64,000 nt of DNA, taken from the NCBI GenBank assembly GCA_022495005.1, contig JAGYXB010001062.1:806001-870000 (forward strand), in the 5' to 3' direction. The translations under genes and the position numbers were made by a program. Shown here one piece after another: positions 1 to 13,694 of the stretch; the first letter of the stretch is position 1; each line of letters opens with the position of its first letter. Below the pieces are notes generated by a model. It saw only the letters and a program-made list of their open reading frames with translations, was not told where the DNA came from and did no database searches. Source of the DNA: Rhyacophila brunnea. Lineage: Eukaryota > Arthropoda > Insecta > Trichoptera > Rhyacophilidae.

Positions 1-165
1 TATTGTCACGTTTCCTCATACCCTCACGGATCTCTGCCTTCAGCCAAATCTTCTTTGCTCTGTTGATAGCAGTTTTTCCTGCTGCACTAGTAGATTTTGT
101 CTTGATTGGTATGTAACCTTACTTTACACTTAATGCACTGCTCATTAAACCACACGTTCTGTACC
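1..165 (-). pseudogene. Decayed LINE linker fragment, cut by window edge
   Basis: Minus-strand translation gives a WFNEQC-like stretch, a frame change, then a basic helical stretch ending near REGMRKRDN. A 'WFN-E-C' motif followed by a K/R-rich helix is common between the endonuclease and reverse transcriptase domains of LINEs. It is short, has a stop (TAG) and a frame change, and runs off the window. An exon of an unrelated gene is possible. Confidence 0.3.
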
Positions 166-235
166 GTGATTCAATGCTTAAGTTTTAAACGTCTATAAAA
201 ACTTGCTTGGATGGCTATATCCGGCATCTTCAATT

Positions 236-386
236 TATTAATTGAGTTAGCATTTACTTGGTAGACCTTTAGTTACGTACGTAGAGTAAGGTAGTACCTT
301 TTAAAAACCTGTAGAATTTAATATTAATTATATTTTCATTTCTTGTAAAATGAAATTCTACCAAGTAAATGCTAACTCAATTAATA
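236..386. repeat. 30-bp perfect inverted repeat with 91-bp spacer
   Basis: Bases 236-265 and 357-386 are exact reverse complements (arm begins TATTAATTGAGTTAGC). The AT-rich spacer shows no ORF. It looks like a small foldback/MITE, but no clear target duplication was seen. Confidence 0.75.
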
Positions 387-3300
387 GGTTATTGTTGTTC
401 GGTAGCTTAACTTTGCAGAACTATGAATCTTCACAGTGGAATCATTTTCTTCTCTTGTCTCTTTTAAATTAAGTTGCTCCAAAATCTACTACTCATTGTA
501 ACTGGATGATTTTTTTTATTGTATTGTTATTCTTATAGTGCTTGTCTTATCTTCATTTATACACTTTTTATATTTTTCAGTGTTTATTTCTACTCTCAAG
601 ATTACTTACTCATGTGTTTTTTTCGTTCAATAATTTAATATCACTCCAATATATTCTTTATAACTGTATTTAATATTTGATTTTATTATGATTTTTGTGT
701 GTCTGCCTATTATTGTGAACATCAGATATTCTTTTATTTTATATTATTTTTGTATTTATTCTTATGTAATTAGTCCTATTGGTTGACATAAATAAACAAA
801 TAAATATGAAATATTAATCCTTACATATACAACAGGTGTTGATAATAATAAAAGTGTTGATTATATGTTCTGCTTCCTCTTTACTTCTAATATTCAAGCA
901 GTACATACAATACTTCCATCTTTTTGTGCTTGATGATAACTTGATTTAAGTAGCATTATAGATTATCAAATTAAGAAATACATATATATATATATCCAAA
1001 AATAATAGTAACGGTTTCCACATTCAATTTAAATAAGAAAAAATGAACTAAAGAATTTTAATACCAATCGATGTTTCTTATGAAGTATTTTTACTATAGA
1101 GAGAGCCCACTGCGTTAATATTTTGTTGATATGAAATTGAAGTGATTTACACCATTTTATACATTATTACATAACCATGTGCGTTATGTTCAAGAAATTT
1201 TATCGTTTAACTTGAGAACCTTATGAGATATCGAGATGAAAATCTACTAAATTTGTACCAGCCTACTGTATAATTAGATTGTTTATAAACCGAGACCAAT
1301 TAAAATTTAAAAAAAAACTAACAAAACAATATTTTTTTATTAAATAACTAAACACAGATTTCGACACCCTCGTTTTTTTGCACAGTCTGGCAATGACGGG
1401 CAAACAATAACAAAACTCAATACAATTCATGGTATATGTATGATGTAACGCCATCTATAAAAGGTAATAATCATGGCTCAATACGTATACATACTAAATA
1501 CTCTATATTATATGACATTATATGGCTCATTATTGACCCCTTGTGCGTGGATCGTAAAAAACGTAACTATAACATTAAAAAATGGAACAAAATGACAAAT
1601 CCCTTGGGATCAAACCGGGACGATCAAGGTCAAATCGACATTATCTATTTAAGCTTATCTATTTTATTTATATAATATACTAATATAAACAGTAAGTAGT
1701 TTTAAGTTATAATGGAACAAATAATCAGATAGACAGATAAAAAAAATCATAAACTATACTTTTTGCTCAGTTATCATAATTAAAAATAGTCTAAGCACAG
1801 ATCAAAAGGTAAATATTTCTAAATCAAAAATAAATAATTCAATGTAGACCTAACAAAATTAAAATATAAAAATTATACTGTATCATTATGTACTTTAATA
1901 AACATTATCTATTTTGTTTTATCAATAATCGATTTCCCATAAAATTACTCAGTTGTACACAATTTAGTAATTTTATACTTCGATTGTGAGAATATTTGAG
2001 TTGTCCCATCATTAGTATTTACACACAGCTAGCTATGCGGCGATGCTTCCGACGCCTGTTTGTATTTGAAAGGCGTCTTCGCAATGGATGGTATCGATTG
2101 GAGGCGTCCGTTGAATGTTTGTAAGACGTCTACAGAGCATTAACGTTCAGATTGCTTTTCCATTCTAATAAACGTCATAATAATATACCCAAGCAAGTAT
2201 TTTGTGTATATACCTACTCTAATATATAAAAAGTATGCTAAAACCTGCAACGTTTTGGTGACAGATTTCTATGGCACCCTTAATTATCCCTTATTTCCCG
2301 TATACACAGATACTTGCAATTTACACAGGTTATATTGTATTGACAATACATTTTATTGAAATTTGGGGGCGGTCCGGTACTCCAACCATGGTATACTTAT
2401 ACTTTAAAAAATAAGCTTTTCTGTTAATGACGCTATCGATTTGATACTTTTACTAATAGATTCCTCACGGACGGTTTCCAAGTATAAATGTAAAAAAATA
2501 GTATTCGCTTTTCAAGATAACTAACGAGAAACTTAAACATTTCATTAGTGCTCGTTAACATTTTATGCATGTAACAAAGGGGGTAGGGGTTCTGATGGTG
2601 GGACCAAGCGAGGGATCAAGGTTGACGTCGTGGCGTTGGGTATATTTTCCCCTAATAGTAGTGTTATATAAATTAATTTATATTCGAAATTTTTTCTTAT
2701 TCTTATTCTTATTTCATACGATTCTACTATACTACTAAATATCTCTTTATGTTTTATTTGTTTAATAGATAATGGCTTTTAAAATAATTGAATTCAGATT
2801 AATAATTTATTCAATCTGCTTATAGCCACTTTTCCCTTAGGTTGAATTATTTTTTCAGAGATCAAATGAAAATTGCTGATTAAAGAAATCTTATAACGTT
2901 TCCCTTTAAAAGGGGGATATTTTAATTTGTTTCTCATCATGGCAATATAATACAAAATCTTCTAATTTATATTAATGAAAGATTTAAGATCAAACTGAGT
3001 ACGGTCATCTAACGCTGTAAAAGTTGCAAAGCTTGCCCTTCCTAATTGTTTAATATGCAAATAGCCTCCGAAAACCCAAACACTGACTTAATGAAGCAGT
3101 TATTTTAAACTTTTTTTACATTACTCTTTGATACAAAAGACCTAAGCGGATAATCCCATAAGCCCCTTCATTTAATTTTTTTAAGTCTGCAATCGAAAAA
3201 AAGCTAAGAGGTTTATCCACTGATGGAATTAATACTATTTGCGTATTCTTATAATTGAACTGTTGGAAAATTGTTTTCTTATAATAATAAGATTATCCAA

Positions 3301-3486
3301 GCCTCCTTATGTATTGTCGCTCAAAATTCTCATTTATTTTAGAAAAGGTTTTCGTAAACACAAAAGAATAATTTATTTATTTATTCATTATAATGAATTA
3401 CATACAGTCTACCCACTATATTATCAGCTACACTTGTACATAGAAACACCGGGTTTGTATATTATATACATGTTTTTTATTAGATA
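387..3486. other. AT-rich stretch, nothing recognised
   Basis: No coding signature in any frame; the short ORFs are random. A slightly GC-richer patch near 2035-2140 has repeated GGCGTC/GACGCC words but no identity I can name. Poly-A/T runs and short AT repeats occur throughout. Confidence 0.6.
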
Positions 3487-6400
3487 CTAGCTGAAGTACC
3501 CGGCTTCGCACGGGGTCGCTTCGTGGTTATATTTATCTTAGATATTTGAAAAATAATAAGAGGTAATTATTTCTTTAATATTAAAATATCTGTGTAATAC
3601 AATATGGCAATATGAAAATAATTATAATAGGAGTAAAGGTCAAACATAAGAACACTAAATTAAAATCGAATCCAAAATATGTAAACGTTATTAATGTTAT
3701 AAATATGTAGTAAAAAAAAAATCAAAATTGGATAGAACAAACAAACAACAAACTTTGTATGTTATATAATAATAATTTAGAAACCGCACACAACTGACAA
3801 AAGTTTCATCGCAATCGGATGAATGGTATAGGAACGCATACGAATAGTATAAGAAGATGATTTTATAATTCAGAAACCTTCGTGGGCATGCGCATGACAA
3901 CTCACCAAAGTTTCATTGCAATCGGATTAATGGTGAGTATAGGAACGCATACGAATAGAAGAAGAAGAAGATGGTTGTACTAATTCAAAAACTTTCGCGG
4001 GCTTGCGCACAACAACTGGTCAAATTTTCATCACAATCGGATGAATGGCATAAGAACGCATACAAATAGAAGAAGAAAAAGATGATTGTAGTAATTCAGA
4101 AACCTTTGCGGGCAAGGGCACAACAACTCACCAAAGTTTCATTGCAATCGGATGAATGGTATAGGAACGCATACGAATAGTATAAGAAGATGATTTTATA
4201 ATTCAGAAACCTTTGTGGGCATGCGCATGACAACTCACCAAAGTTTCATTGCAATCGGATTAATGGTAAGTATAGGAACGCATACGAATAGAAGAAGAAG
4301 AAGATGGTTGTACTAATTCAAAAACTTTCGCGGGCTTGCGCACAACAACTGGTCAAATTTTCATCACAATCGGATGAATGGCATAAGAACGCATACAAAT
4401 AGAAGAAGAAAAAGATGATTATAGTAATTCAGAAACCTTTGCGGGCAAGGGCACAACAACTCACCAAAGTTTCATTGCAATCGGATGAATGGTATAGGAA
4501 CGCATACGAATAGAAGAAAAAGAAGATGGTTGTACTAATTCAGAACTCTTCGCGGGCGTGCTCACAACAACTGGTCAAAATTTCATCGCAATCGGATGAA
4601 TGGTATAAGAACGCATACAAATAAAAGAAGATAGAATAGAAGAAAAAAGAAAATAGTTGTAACAATTCAGAGACCTTTGCAGCGTGAGCACAACAGTTGA
4701 TCAAAATTTCATTGCAATCGGATGAATGGTATAGGAACGCATACGAATAGAAGATAGAATAGAAGAAGAAGATGGTTGTACCAATTCAGAAACCTTCGTG
4801 GGTGTTGGCACAATTACTGACGAAAAATTTGTTGCAATCGGATGAATGGAATAGAAACGTATACGAATAGAAGAATATAGAATAGAAGAAGAAGAAGAAG
4901 AAGATAGTTGTACTAATTCAAAACCATTGCGGGTGTTACCACAACAACTGACGAAGGTTTCATCGCAATCGGATGAATGGTGTAGGGACCATACGAATAA
5001 AAGAAGATAGAATGAAGAAGAAGAAGAAGAAGATGGTTGTACTAATTCAGAAACCTTCGCGGGTGTAGGCACAATTAATAACGAAAATTTTATTGCAATC
5101 GGATGAATAGAATAGGAACGCATACGAATAGAAGAATATAGAATAGAAGAAGAAGAAGAAGAAGATGGTTGTACTAATTAAAAAAACCATTGCGGGTGTT
5201 ACCACAATAACTGATGAAGGTTTCATTGCAATCGGATGAATGGTATAGGGACCATACGAATAAAAGAAGATAGAATGAAGAAGAAGAAGAAGAAGAAGAT
5301 AGTTGTACCAATTCAGAAACCTTTGCGGGTGTTGGCACAATAACTGACGAAAATTTTATTGCAATCGGATGAATGGAATAGGAACGCATACGAATAGAAG
5401 AATATAGAATAGAAGAAGAAGAAGAAGAAGTTGTACTAATTCAAAAACCATTGCGGGTATTACCACAACAACTGACTGAAGGTTTCATCGCAATCGGATA
5501 AATGGTATAGGGACCATACGAATAAAAGAAGATAGAATGAAGAAGAAGAAGAAGATGGTTGTAATTAATTCAGAAACCTTCGCGGTGTAATAACATTTAC
5601 CCAAATTTTATTGCAATCGATGAATAGAATAGAAACGCATACGAACAGAAGGACATAGAATAGAAGTTAAATAGCGAAGAAGATGGTTGTACTAATTAAA
5701 ACCATTGCGGGTGTTACTAATTAATAACTGATGAAGGTTTCATTGCAATCGGATGAATGGTATAGGGACCATACGAATAAAAGAAGATAGAATGAAGAAG
5801 AAGAAGAAGATAGTTATACTAATTCAGAAACCTTTGCGGGTGTTGGCACAATTACTGACGAAAATTTTATTGCAATCGGATGAATGGAATAGGAACGCAT
5901 ACTAATAGAAGAATATAGAATAGAAGAAGAAGAAGAAGAAGAAGATAGTTGTACTAATTCAAAAACCATTGCGGGTGTTACCACAACAACTGACGAAGGT
6001 TTCATTGCAATCGGATGAATGGTATAGGGACTATACGAATAAAAGAAGATAGAATGAAGAAGAAGAAGAAAAAGATGGTTGTACTAATTCAGAAACCTTC
6101 GCGGGTGTAGGCACAATTACTAACGAAAATTTTATTGCAATCGGATGAATAGAATAGGAACGCATACGAATAGAAGAATATAGAATAGAAGAAGAAGAAG
6201 AAGAAGATGGTTGTACTAATTCAAAAACCATTGCGGGTGTTACCACAACAACTGATGAAGGTTTCATTGCAATCGGATGAATGGTACAGGGACCATACAA
6301 ATAAAAGAAGATAGAATGAAGAAGAAGAAGAAGATAGTTGTACTAATTCAGAAACCTTTGCGGGTGTTGGCACAATTACTGACGAAAATTTTATTGCACC

Positions 6401-9133
6401 GGATGAATGGTATAGGAACTATACGAATAAAAGAATACATATATAATAATAAAGAAGAAGAAGATGGTTGTACAAATTCAGAAACCTTCGCTGGTGTTGG
6501 TACAACCACTGACGATCGGAATCGGATGAATGGTATAGGGACCATACGAATAAAAGAATAATGAAGAAGAAGAAGAAGATAGTTGTACTAATTCAGAAAC
6601 CTTTGCGGGTGTTACACAATTACTGTACGAAAATTTTCATTGCAATCGGATGAATGGAATAGGAACGCATACGAATAGAAGAATATAGAATAGAAGAAGA
6701 AGAAGATGGTTGTACTAATTCAAAAACCATTGCGGGTGTTACCACAACAACTGATGAAGGTTTCATCGCAATCGGATGAATGGTATAGGGACCATACGAA
6801 TAAAAGAAGATAGAATGAAGAAGAAGAAGAAGATAGTTGTACTAATTCAGAAACCTTTTGGGTGTTAGCACAATTACTGACGAAAATTTTATTGCAATCG
6901 GATGAATGGAATAGGAACGCATACGAATAGAAGAATATATAATAGAAGAAGAAGAAGAAGAAGATAGTTGTACTAATTCAAAAACCATTGCAGGTGTTAC
7001 CACAACAACTGACGAAGGTTTCATCACAATCGGATGAATGGTATAGGGACCATACGAATAAAAGAAGATAGAATGAAGAAAGAAGAAGAAGATGGTTGTA
7101 CTAATTCAGAAACCTTCGCGGGTGTAGGCACAATTACTAAAGAAAATTTTATTGCAATCGGATGAATAGAATAGGAACGCATACGAATAGAAGAATATAG
7201 AATAGAAGAAGAAGAAGATGGTTGTACTAATTAAAAAACCATTGCGGGTGTTACTACAATAACTGATGAAGGTTTCATTGCAATCGGATGAATGGTATAG
7301 GGACCATACGAATAAAAGAAGATAGGATGAAGAAGAAGAAGAAGAAGAAGAAGATAGTTGTACTAATTCAGAAACCTTTGCGGGTGTTGGCACAATAACT
7401 GACGAAAATTTTATTGCAATCGGATGAATGGAATAGAAACGCATACGAATAGAAGAATATAGAATAGAAGAAGAAGAAGAAGAAGAAGATAGTTGTACTA
7501 ATTCAAAACCATTGCGGGTGTTACCACAACAACTGACGAAGGTTTCATCGCAATCGGATAATGGTATAGGGACCATACGAATAAAAGAAGATAGAATGAA
7601 AAAGAAGAAGAAGATGGTTGTACTAATTCAGAAACCTTCGCGGGTGTAGGCACAATTACTAACGAAAATTTCATTGCAATCGGATGAATGGAATAGGAAC
7701 GCATACGAATAGAAGAATATAGAATAGAAGAAGAAGAAGATGGTTGTACTAATTAAAAAACCATTGTGGGTGTTACCACAACAACTGATGAAGGTTTCAT
7801 TGCAATCGGATGAATGGTATAGGGACCATACGAATAAAAGAAGATAGAATGAAGAAGAAGAAGAAGAAGAAGATAGTTGTACTAATTCAGAAACCTTTGC
7901 GGGTGTTGGCACAATAACTGACGAAAATTTTATTGCAATCGGATGAATGGAATAGGAACGCATACGAATAGAAGAATATAGAATAGAAGAAGAAGAAGAA
8001 GAAGATAGTTGTACTAATTCAAAAACCATTGCGTATTACCACAACAACGGCGAAGGTTTCATCGCAATCCGGATAAATGGTATAGGGACCATACGAATAA
8101 AAGAGATAGAAGAAGAAGAAGAAAACAGATATTAAAATTGAAACCTTCTGGGTGTAGGCACAATACTAAAATTTTATTGCAAATCGGATGAATAGAATAG
8201 GAACGCATACGAATAGAAGAATATAGAATAGAAGAAGAAGAAGATGGTTGTACTAATTAAAAAACCATTGCGGGTGTTACCACAATAACTGATGAAGGTT
8301 TCATTGCAATCGGATGAATGGTATAGGGACCATACGAATAAAAGAAGATAGAATGAAGAAGAAGAAGAAGATAGTTGTACTAATTCAGAAACCTTTGCGG
8401 GTGTTGGCACAATTACTGACGAAAATTTTATTGCAATCGGATGAATGGAATAGGAACGCATACGAATAGAAGAATATAGAATAGAAGAAGAAGAAGAAGA
8501 AGATGGTTGTACTAATTCAAAAAACCATTGCGGGTGTTACCACAACAACTGATGAAGGTTTCATCGCAATCGGATGAATGGTATAGGGACCATACGAATA
8601 AAAGAAGATAGAATGAAGAAGAAGAAGAAGATGATGATTTTTCTAATTCAGAAACCTTCATGGGTGTGCATACAACCACTTACCAAAATTCATTGCAATC
8701 GGATGAATGGTATAGGAACCATACGAATAAAAGAAAATATAATGAAGAAGAAGAAGAAGATGATGATTTTTCTAATTCAGAAACCTTTATGGGTGTGCAT
8801 ACAACCACTTACAAAATTTCATTGCAATCGGGATTGACATGCGAAAAAAAATATAATGAAGAAGAAGAAGAAGATGATGATTTTCTAATTCGAAACCTTC
8901 GATTGACAACCACTTACCAAAATTTCATTGCAATCGGATGAATGGTATAGGAACGCATACGGGACAGACATACAGACAGACAGACATTCATTTTTATATA
9001 TTAGTATAGCCTATACTCTTCGCGCAAGTGCAAGAAATAAGTTTACAAAGTTTTATCGCAATCGGATGAACGGTATGGCTGCGCATTAAATACGAACAAA
9101 CAAACACACAAATATTAATTTTTATATATTAGA
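3487..9133 (-). mobile_element. Non-autonomous Helitron filled with minisatellite
   Basis: Read on the minus strand, the element starts TC (9133-9132) followed by TAATATATAAAAATTAA, and ends CTAG (3490-3487). The base before TC is A and the base after CTAG is T, the canonical Helitron insertion between A and T. About ten bases before CTAG is a short hairpin (ACCC...GGGT, 3498-3516). No Rep/helicase ORF remains. A second internal 5'-like end (CTATACTAATATATAAA on the minus strand, near 9008, followed by GACAGACAGACA repeats) suggests a nested or duplicated left end. The interior is almost wholly the tandem array annotated separately. Termini are seen directly; the non-autonomous status is inferred from lack of coding. 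Confidence 0.75.
3780..8950. repeat. Helitron-internal minisatellite with higher-order repeats
   Basis: About forty monomers of roughly 105-135 bp. Each holds a core like CATTGCAATCGGATGAATGG, then CGCATACGAATA or CCATACGAATAAAAG, an (AAG)n tract, GTTGTACTAATTCA and AACC-TTGCGGGTG. In the left part (about 3780-4510) monomers form a trimeric higher-order unit: CGAATAGTATAAGAAG recurs at 3841 and 4174, period 333 bp, and the next register is at 4507. From about 4980 to 8600 two monomer types alternate ('gggaccatacgaataaaag' type and 'ggaacgcatacgaatagaag' type), period about 260 bp (GGGACC at 4985, 5248, 5510, 5765, 6027). The right end (8620-8900) holds a third variant carrying GATGATGATTTTTCTAATTC. 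Length change is mainly in the AAG tract. Serine-rich reading frames on the minus strand are by-products of the AAG runs. Confidence 0.9.
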
Positions 9134-10930
9134 TAATACAAAGTTCTATGATCGTGACAGATTGAATGTTACAAAATTCAATGCACTTTTTTCCGCTTAT
9201 CGGATGTTTAATGGATAGCAAAAAAAATATACAAAGTGGCCTTTAATAACAAAACCAATAAGTCTAAAAATTAACAAAAAATACATTGATAATATTTTAA
9301 GTGAAATTTCAAACAACATAATATTATTAAAATGATCTACAACTTCTAAAACGCCCCAAAATACTTTGAAACCCTAACCATTTACAGGAACCGATTATCA
9401 GTGTTGATAGGTACGATTTTTTTTATCATGAATGTATTGCAAATAGTGTTTAATCAGATAATCTAAATATGCATATTTTTCTAGTCTGAAAATAAAATTC
9501 GATAGAAAAAAACGCTAACTTTAAAATCAACTAGTTACGGCTGATGCACAAAAACGTAATTTCCCACTAATATTGAACAGTGAATATATAGGTTATTGTT
9601 ATTAAGCGCTTCTGGTGACAACAACCAAAAAGCTATGGTTTATTTTACAATAATAATATTTGAAGTGTTTATAATTTCAATGTACACAAATACGAAAGAC
9701 TAGTAGTATTACATACAATTCATTCTATTATCAATAACGTTGATATTATTTACTTTCGTGAATACACGATATTCAAATTTCTTTCCAATGTCAATATAAA
9801 AATATACGAATCCAGTATTATATGTATCTAAAATGAGTCAATTGATTTAGCTAACCACTGATAAAGTAACGTTCAGTTAATGCTGCGTTATTTACATACT
9901 TATCCATTCATTGTATGACAACTAAAATTAATTTTTATAATTATTGGTATATCGAAATTTAAAAAAATGTCAAGAATTCTGCCTTAATTAGCCTCAATAC
10001 CTCGCGATTTTCACAGCTGTCATTATATTCTGATCTATGCATGTTATTTTGATTTAACGTAACTCGACATACTATCCATCTCGCCGTATGATAATAATCT
10101 AAAAAAATTCTTGGTGAAAATAGTTTTGACAAAACAGTTCAATAAATAATATCAACTCCATCCGCTGCCAGCGCTGCGCTGCGGTCATTCAAGTTCTGAC
10201 ATATTGCAGCAAAGTTTGCGAGTTACCACTTTTAGTAGGTATTTTTCAAGAACTTTCCTCATTCGTGGTTATAGTAAAATACTCTAAACTTACATAATCA
10301 TACATCACAACTGCCCAAATGTATTTACATCAGTAATAATGGTTATAATTCATACACCTCTTGAGTTGGAGTTGCAATGTGTCTGAACACGATAAATAAT
10401 TGAAAATCTATCAAAATTTAAATATATGTATTAAGACAAAGCTGTAACAAGGATTCTAACACTACCGATTTAATTGAATTTAAGAGATTTTGAAATTTAA
10501 AATTAATTTGTAGCATTTTTACACTACAACAGGCCATGAGACCGTCGCCTTTTACACGTAAGTTCCTGAAAATGTATTCGAATGTTTAATATTTGAAAGT
10601 AGAGGGATGTAAAAAAAAAACATGTACAAAAAGTGTACTTTAAAATATTTATTTATCATTGGCTATAATAATAATATATAATAAAGTTAACGAGGCGTAT
10701 TAGCAATCAGGTGTTTTCTTTATAAACTTGTCAAGAGATTGTTGAATACAACCCTTTTACATATTTGAAAAGGTGACGGGGGTGGAGGAGAGATGAGCAA
10801 CTGCATGGAAGCGCACAGTTTTTTCATTATCAACAAGAAACTAAATTCTAATAAATGTACGAAATAACGAATTGTGCGAAACAAGAACGTTTGAAAGTCG
10901 AGGGCCGCATTTAATCAGTAATATAAGTGA
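9134..10930. other. AT-rich stretch, nothing recognised
   Basis: No ORF or element end that I can support. A small GC-richer patch at about 10155-10200 (GCTGCCAGCGCTGCGCTGCGG) stands out but has no assigned identity. Confidence 0.6.
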
Positions 10931-10934
10931 AAGC

Positions 10935-11045
10935 ATCAAAAACATTTAGGCTTTGAGAAAATTAAATAAATAAATTGTGACCTCACCATAAATTAAGCCC
11001 AGACCCCATGGATGAAAGGCCATCGTCTTACATACTGCACCATGA
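10935..11045 (-). mobile_element. Degenerate tRNA-headed SINE (family of 25121-25318)
   Basis: The stretch from GGCTTTGAGAAAA to CACCATGAGAGC aligns in order with the SINE at 25200-25312: GGCTTTGAGAAA, then a tRNA-like block with AAGGCCA..., CTGCACCA and GAGAGC. Internal indels and the lost B-box sequence mark an old copy. No target duplication identified. Confidence 0.55.
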
Positions 11046-11049
11046 GAGC

Positions 11050-13686
11050 TATAATGCCTAGTAGAGGCAAAAATATTTTTTTATAATATAAACATTGTTA
11101 TTAAACGTGGCTTGGAACAGTTAATATCGTATAAATTTGCACATTTCAATCTAATAACATGCGAGCAAGAAATGTCGAGGATAGATTAAGAAAGAACACG
11201 CAGTGACAATTCAAAAATTACAATAATTTGTTCTATGGCTACACTTTAAAAGTTTAATCTTTAAATCAAATGCTATAATACAAAAAAAAAAACATATGAA
11301 TCCCTCGTTTAATAGTCCAGAAGAAAAATATACTGCGGAAAAACCACTACTTCAGTGACTTGATGTCCCATAAAAAGATTTGCAAAACTTAACGAAAGCG
11401 GAAGACCGGGCAGAGTGGAGAAGTTTACTAATGGCAACCATAGTCATATAGATAAATTATTAAAACTTCCACTTACGGTGGAGTAATAGACATAACGCCA
11501 GCCTTTAATCTGTAGATCAATATGTTAATCCCATGGTTAGATCAAAACACATATTATATAATTGTTGTGAAGTGAGTTTGATTACAAAGCACGAATACAG
11601 TGGGTCGAGAAAATAACACTAAAACTTGCAAAATATCCGTTTAGATACTTCCATAGCGGAGTTCCAAATATGTCTGTGAGAAAAGCGAATAAATTTAATA
11701 TTTTAGATATAATTAATACATAATAAAAAATATAAATTATCAACAAAAAAACTTATGATAAATTGCAAAAATGAAAACTGCTTTTTATATATCGATTTTC
11801 GTAATTTTAATTAAAAGACATAGAATCCCTGTTGGCTAAAAAAAATGTCACAGTGACCTCACACCACGCGTAGAGCTATAAATTTCCCGTTATTATTAAA
11901 GTTTTGTGGTTTATATCGGCGTTGGTTATATGTATACAACGAAGCTTTCAAAGCTTTTGTGTGCAGTGATTTAATACAAAATTTCATATTTATTTCATTT
12001 TACCAGACAACATCCATTCACTTGTAAATGAAAACCTCCTCAAACTGTGACAAGGAATTTTTCTAAACCAATTGAAACGTTGTATGGTATTTTTTATTTT
12101 CCGCAGACAAATGTGGTAGAGGTATAATAATATTGATACATACATTTTAGGCGCCCTACGAAAACAAGCTGGAACCGGCGCTTGGTGGCCAATTTAGCAA
12201 AGTTAACTGAAATATTACAAATTACCTGGTTTTAGCGTGGATGTTGAAACTCCAGGAAAGGTTCTACCCTAATAGAATGACAAAATCGTGTGTCAAAATT
12301 AGTAGGATACCTCTCTTTGCTCGCCCATTTATTGTTGTGTCGACATACAAGTCAATTGATCTTTTATACTTGCCCAATCTATACTTGCAAGACTGCTTGA
12401 ATATTGTAATCATCATGCCATAATTATCTTGATCTTTAATAAACACCGTTATCCGCTTACATTATATCCATTGTTGAAACCCGCCCAACTCAGTCTCTTG
12501 ACTATAATAGGTCTAAACTAGTGGTCTTTGTAACAGATACAAAATATAATACGGTCTAGCAAAATTCACATGTTATATTTAAGTGCATAACGTCCACGCC
12601 CCGTTACTATAATATAATCCACGTTGTTATAAAGTCGCATCGGATTGTAGACCCAGGGGAAGAAAATCATTTTGAAATTTTCAAAAACACGCATACATTC
12701 TTAAAAAATAATTCCGACTGGAATTATAATAGATATGTTTCACTTTTCGGGTAAGTGCTCACAAACGATCAAACAACTGATCTTGTGAACAATTACTAAT
12801 AGCTACGATATCTGGACTAGTTATTGACTGCTGAGAATTTGAACCTTATCAAATTATTCAACTGTAAATGCAAGATAAAATTATCCTGGCCTTAAAATAT
12901 ATACAAGACTAATGTTTGAGCTTAGCATTCCATCTATGTTCAGACTATCAGCAAATAACGGAAATATTATCAAAATCTTTGCCAACATCCGGTATATTAA
13001 ACATTTAATTATATGAATATTGTAATATCTTATTTTCAGTACTTTTTTGGAAAAAAAATGATTTTTATAGTATTTGTGCTGCGATTACTAAGTTTGAGAA
13101 TCTCAGTTAATCGGCAATAAAGGAATGCGGAGTCAATCGAACACGAGGATAAGTTTGAGGATCAGTTTTATGACCACGCCGTTATGGGAAATTTACTCGA
13201 TATGAAAATACCTTATACCCGATGTGTAATATCTATCGAACTATAAAAAGTTAACAAAATACGGTAATATAATGTTTCTAAGGTTTTTACATATTATGTT
13301 CACTATGCAACGCAGTTTAAAACTATTTTGTTCAATCACTTACATATTATATAGCGGCGAGGTGTAGAAAATAAAATAGAATTAAGATACAAACCAGTCA
13401 CCAACATAAAATTATATTATGAAGAATTAATAATTCTCACTAGAGAGGCACCAATAGAGTTTCAATACACGCTATAGTTGCGAGTTAGCCCTTCGGAAAA
13501 GGCATACAGGACGCAGGTCTCGACAACATTCTCAGTGGTTTATATTTCTTAAAAATCACACAAAAGAGATGAGTTTAATCCATACTTATGCTTTCCATAT
13601 GCACATCGAGTATATTATCAATCAACGTATGCGGCGTAAGTCTTCGATTTATCTTCTGGGGAATGTGACATCATGACCAGAAATAT
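11050..13686. other. AT-rich stretch, nothing recognised
   Basis: Short ORFs only (for example around 12241-12446 on both strands) with no family signature. No inverted ends or tandem repeats of note. Confidence 0.6.
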
Positions 13687-13694
13687 GATAAAAC

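Noticed and set aside
4701..8461. Many Ser-rich minus-strand ORFs (up to about 156 codons)
   Set aside because: They are the AAG-tract minisatellite read backwards; the same peptide words repeat with every monomer and frames change with AAG number. No start context or independent support.
6277..8941. Plus-strand Lys/Glu-rich ORFs over the same array
   Set aside because: Same cause: (AAG)n and repeated ATGAATGG words supply open frames and ATGs.
3780..8950. CRISPR-like regular repeats
   Set aside because: Monomers are over 100 bp, continuous without unique spacers, and lie in a eukaryotic transposon.
12241..12446. Opposed ORFs of 60 codons
   Set aside because: Mirror frames of the same DNA, AT-rich, no recognisable domain.
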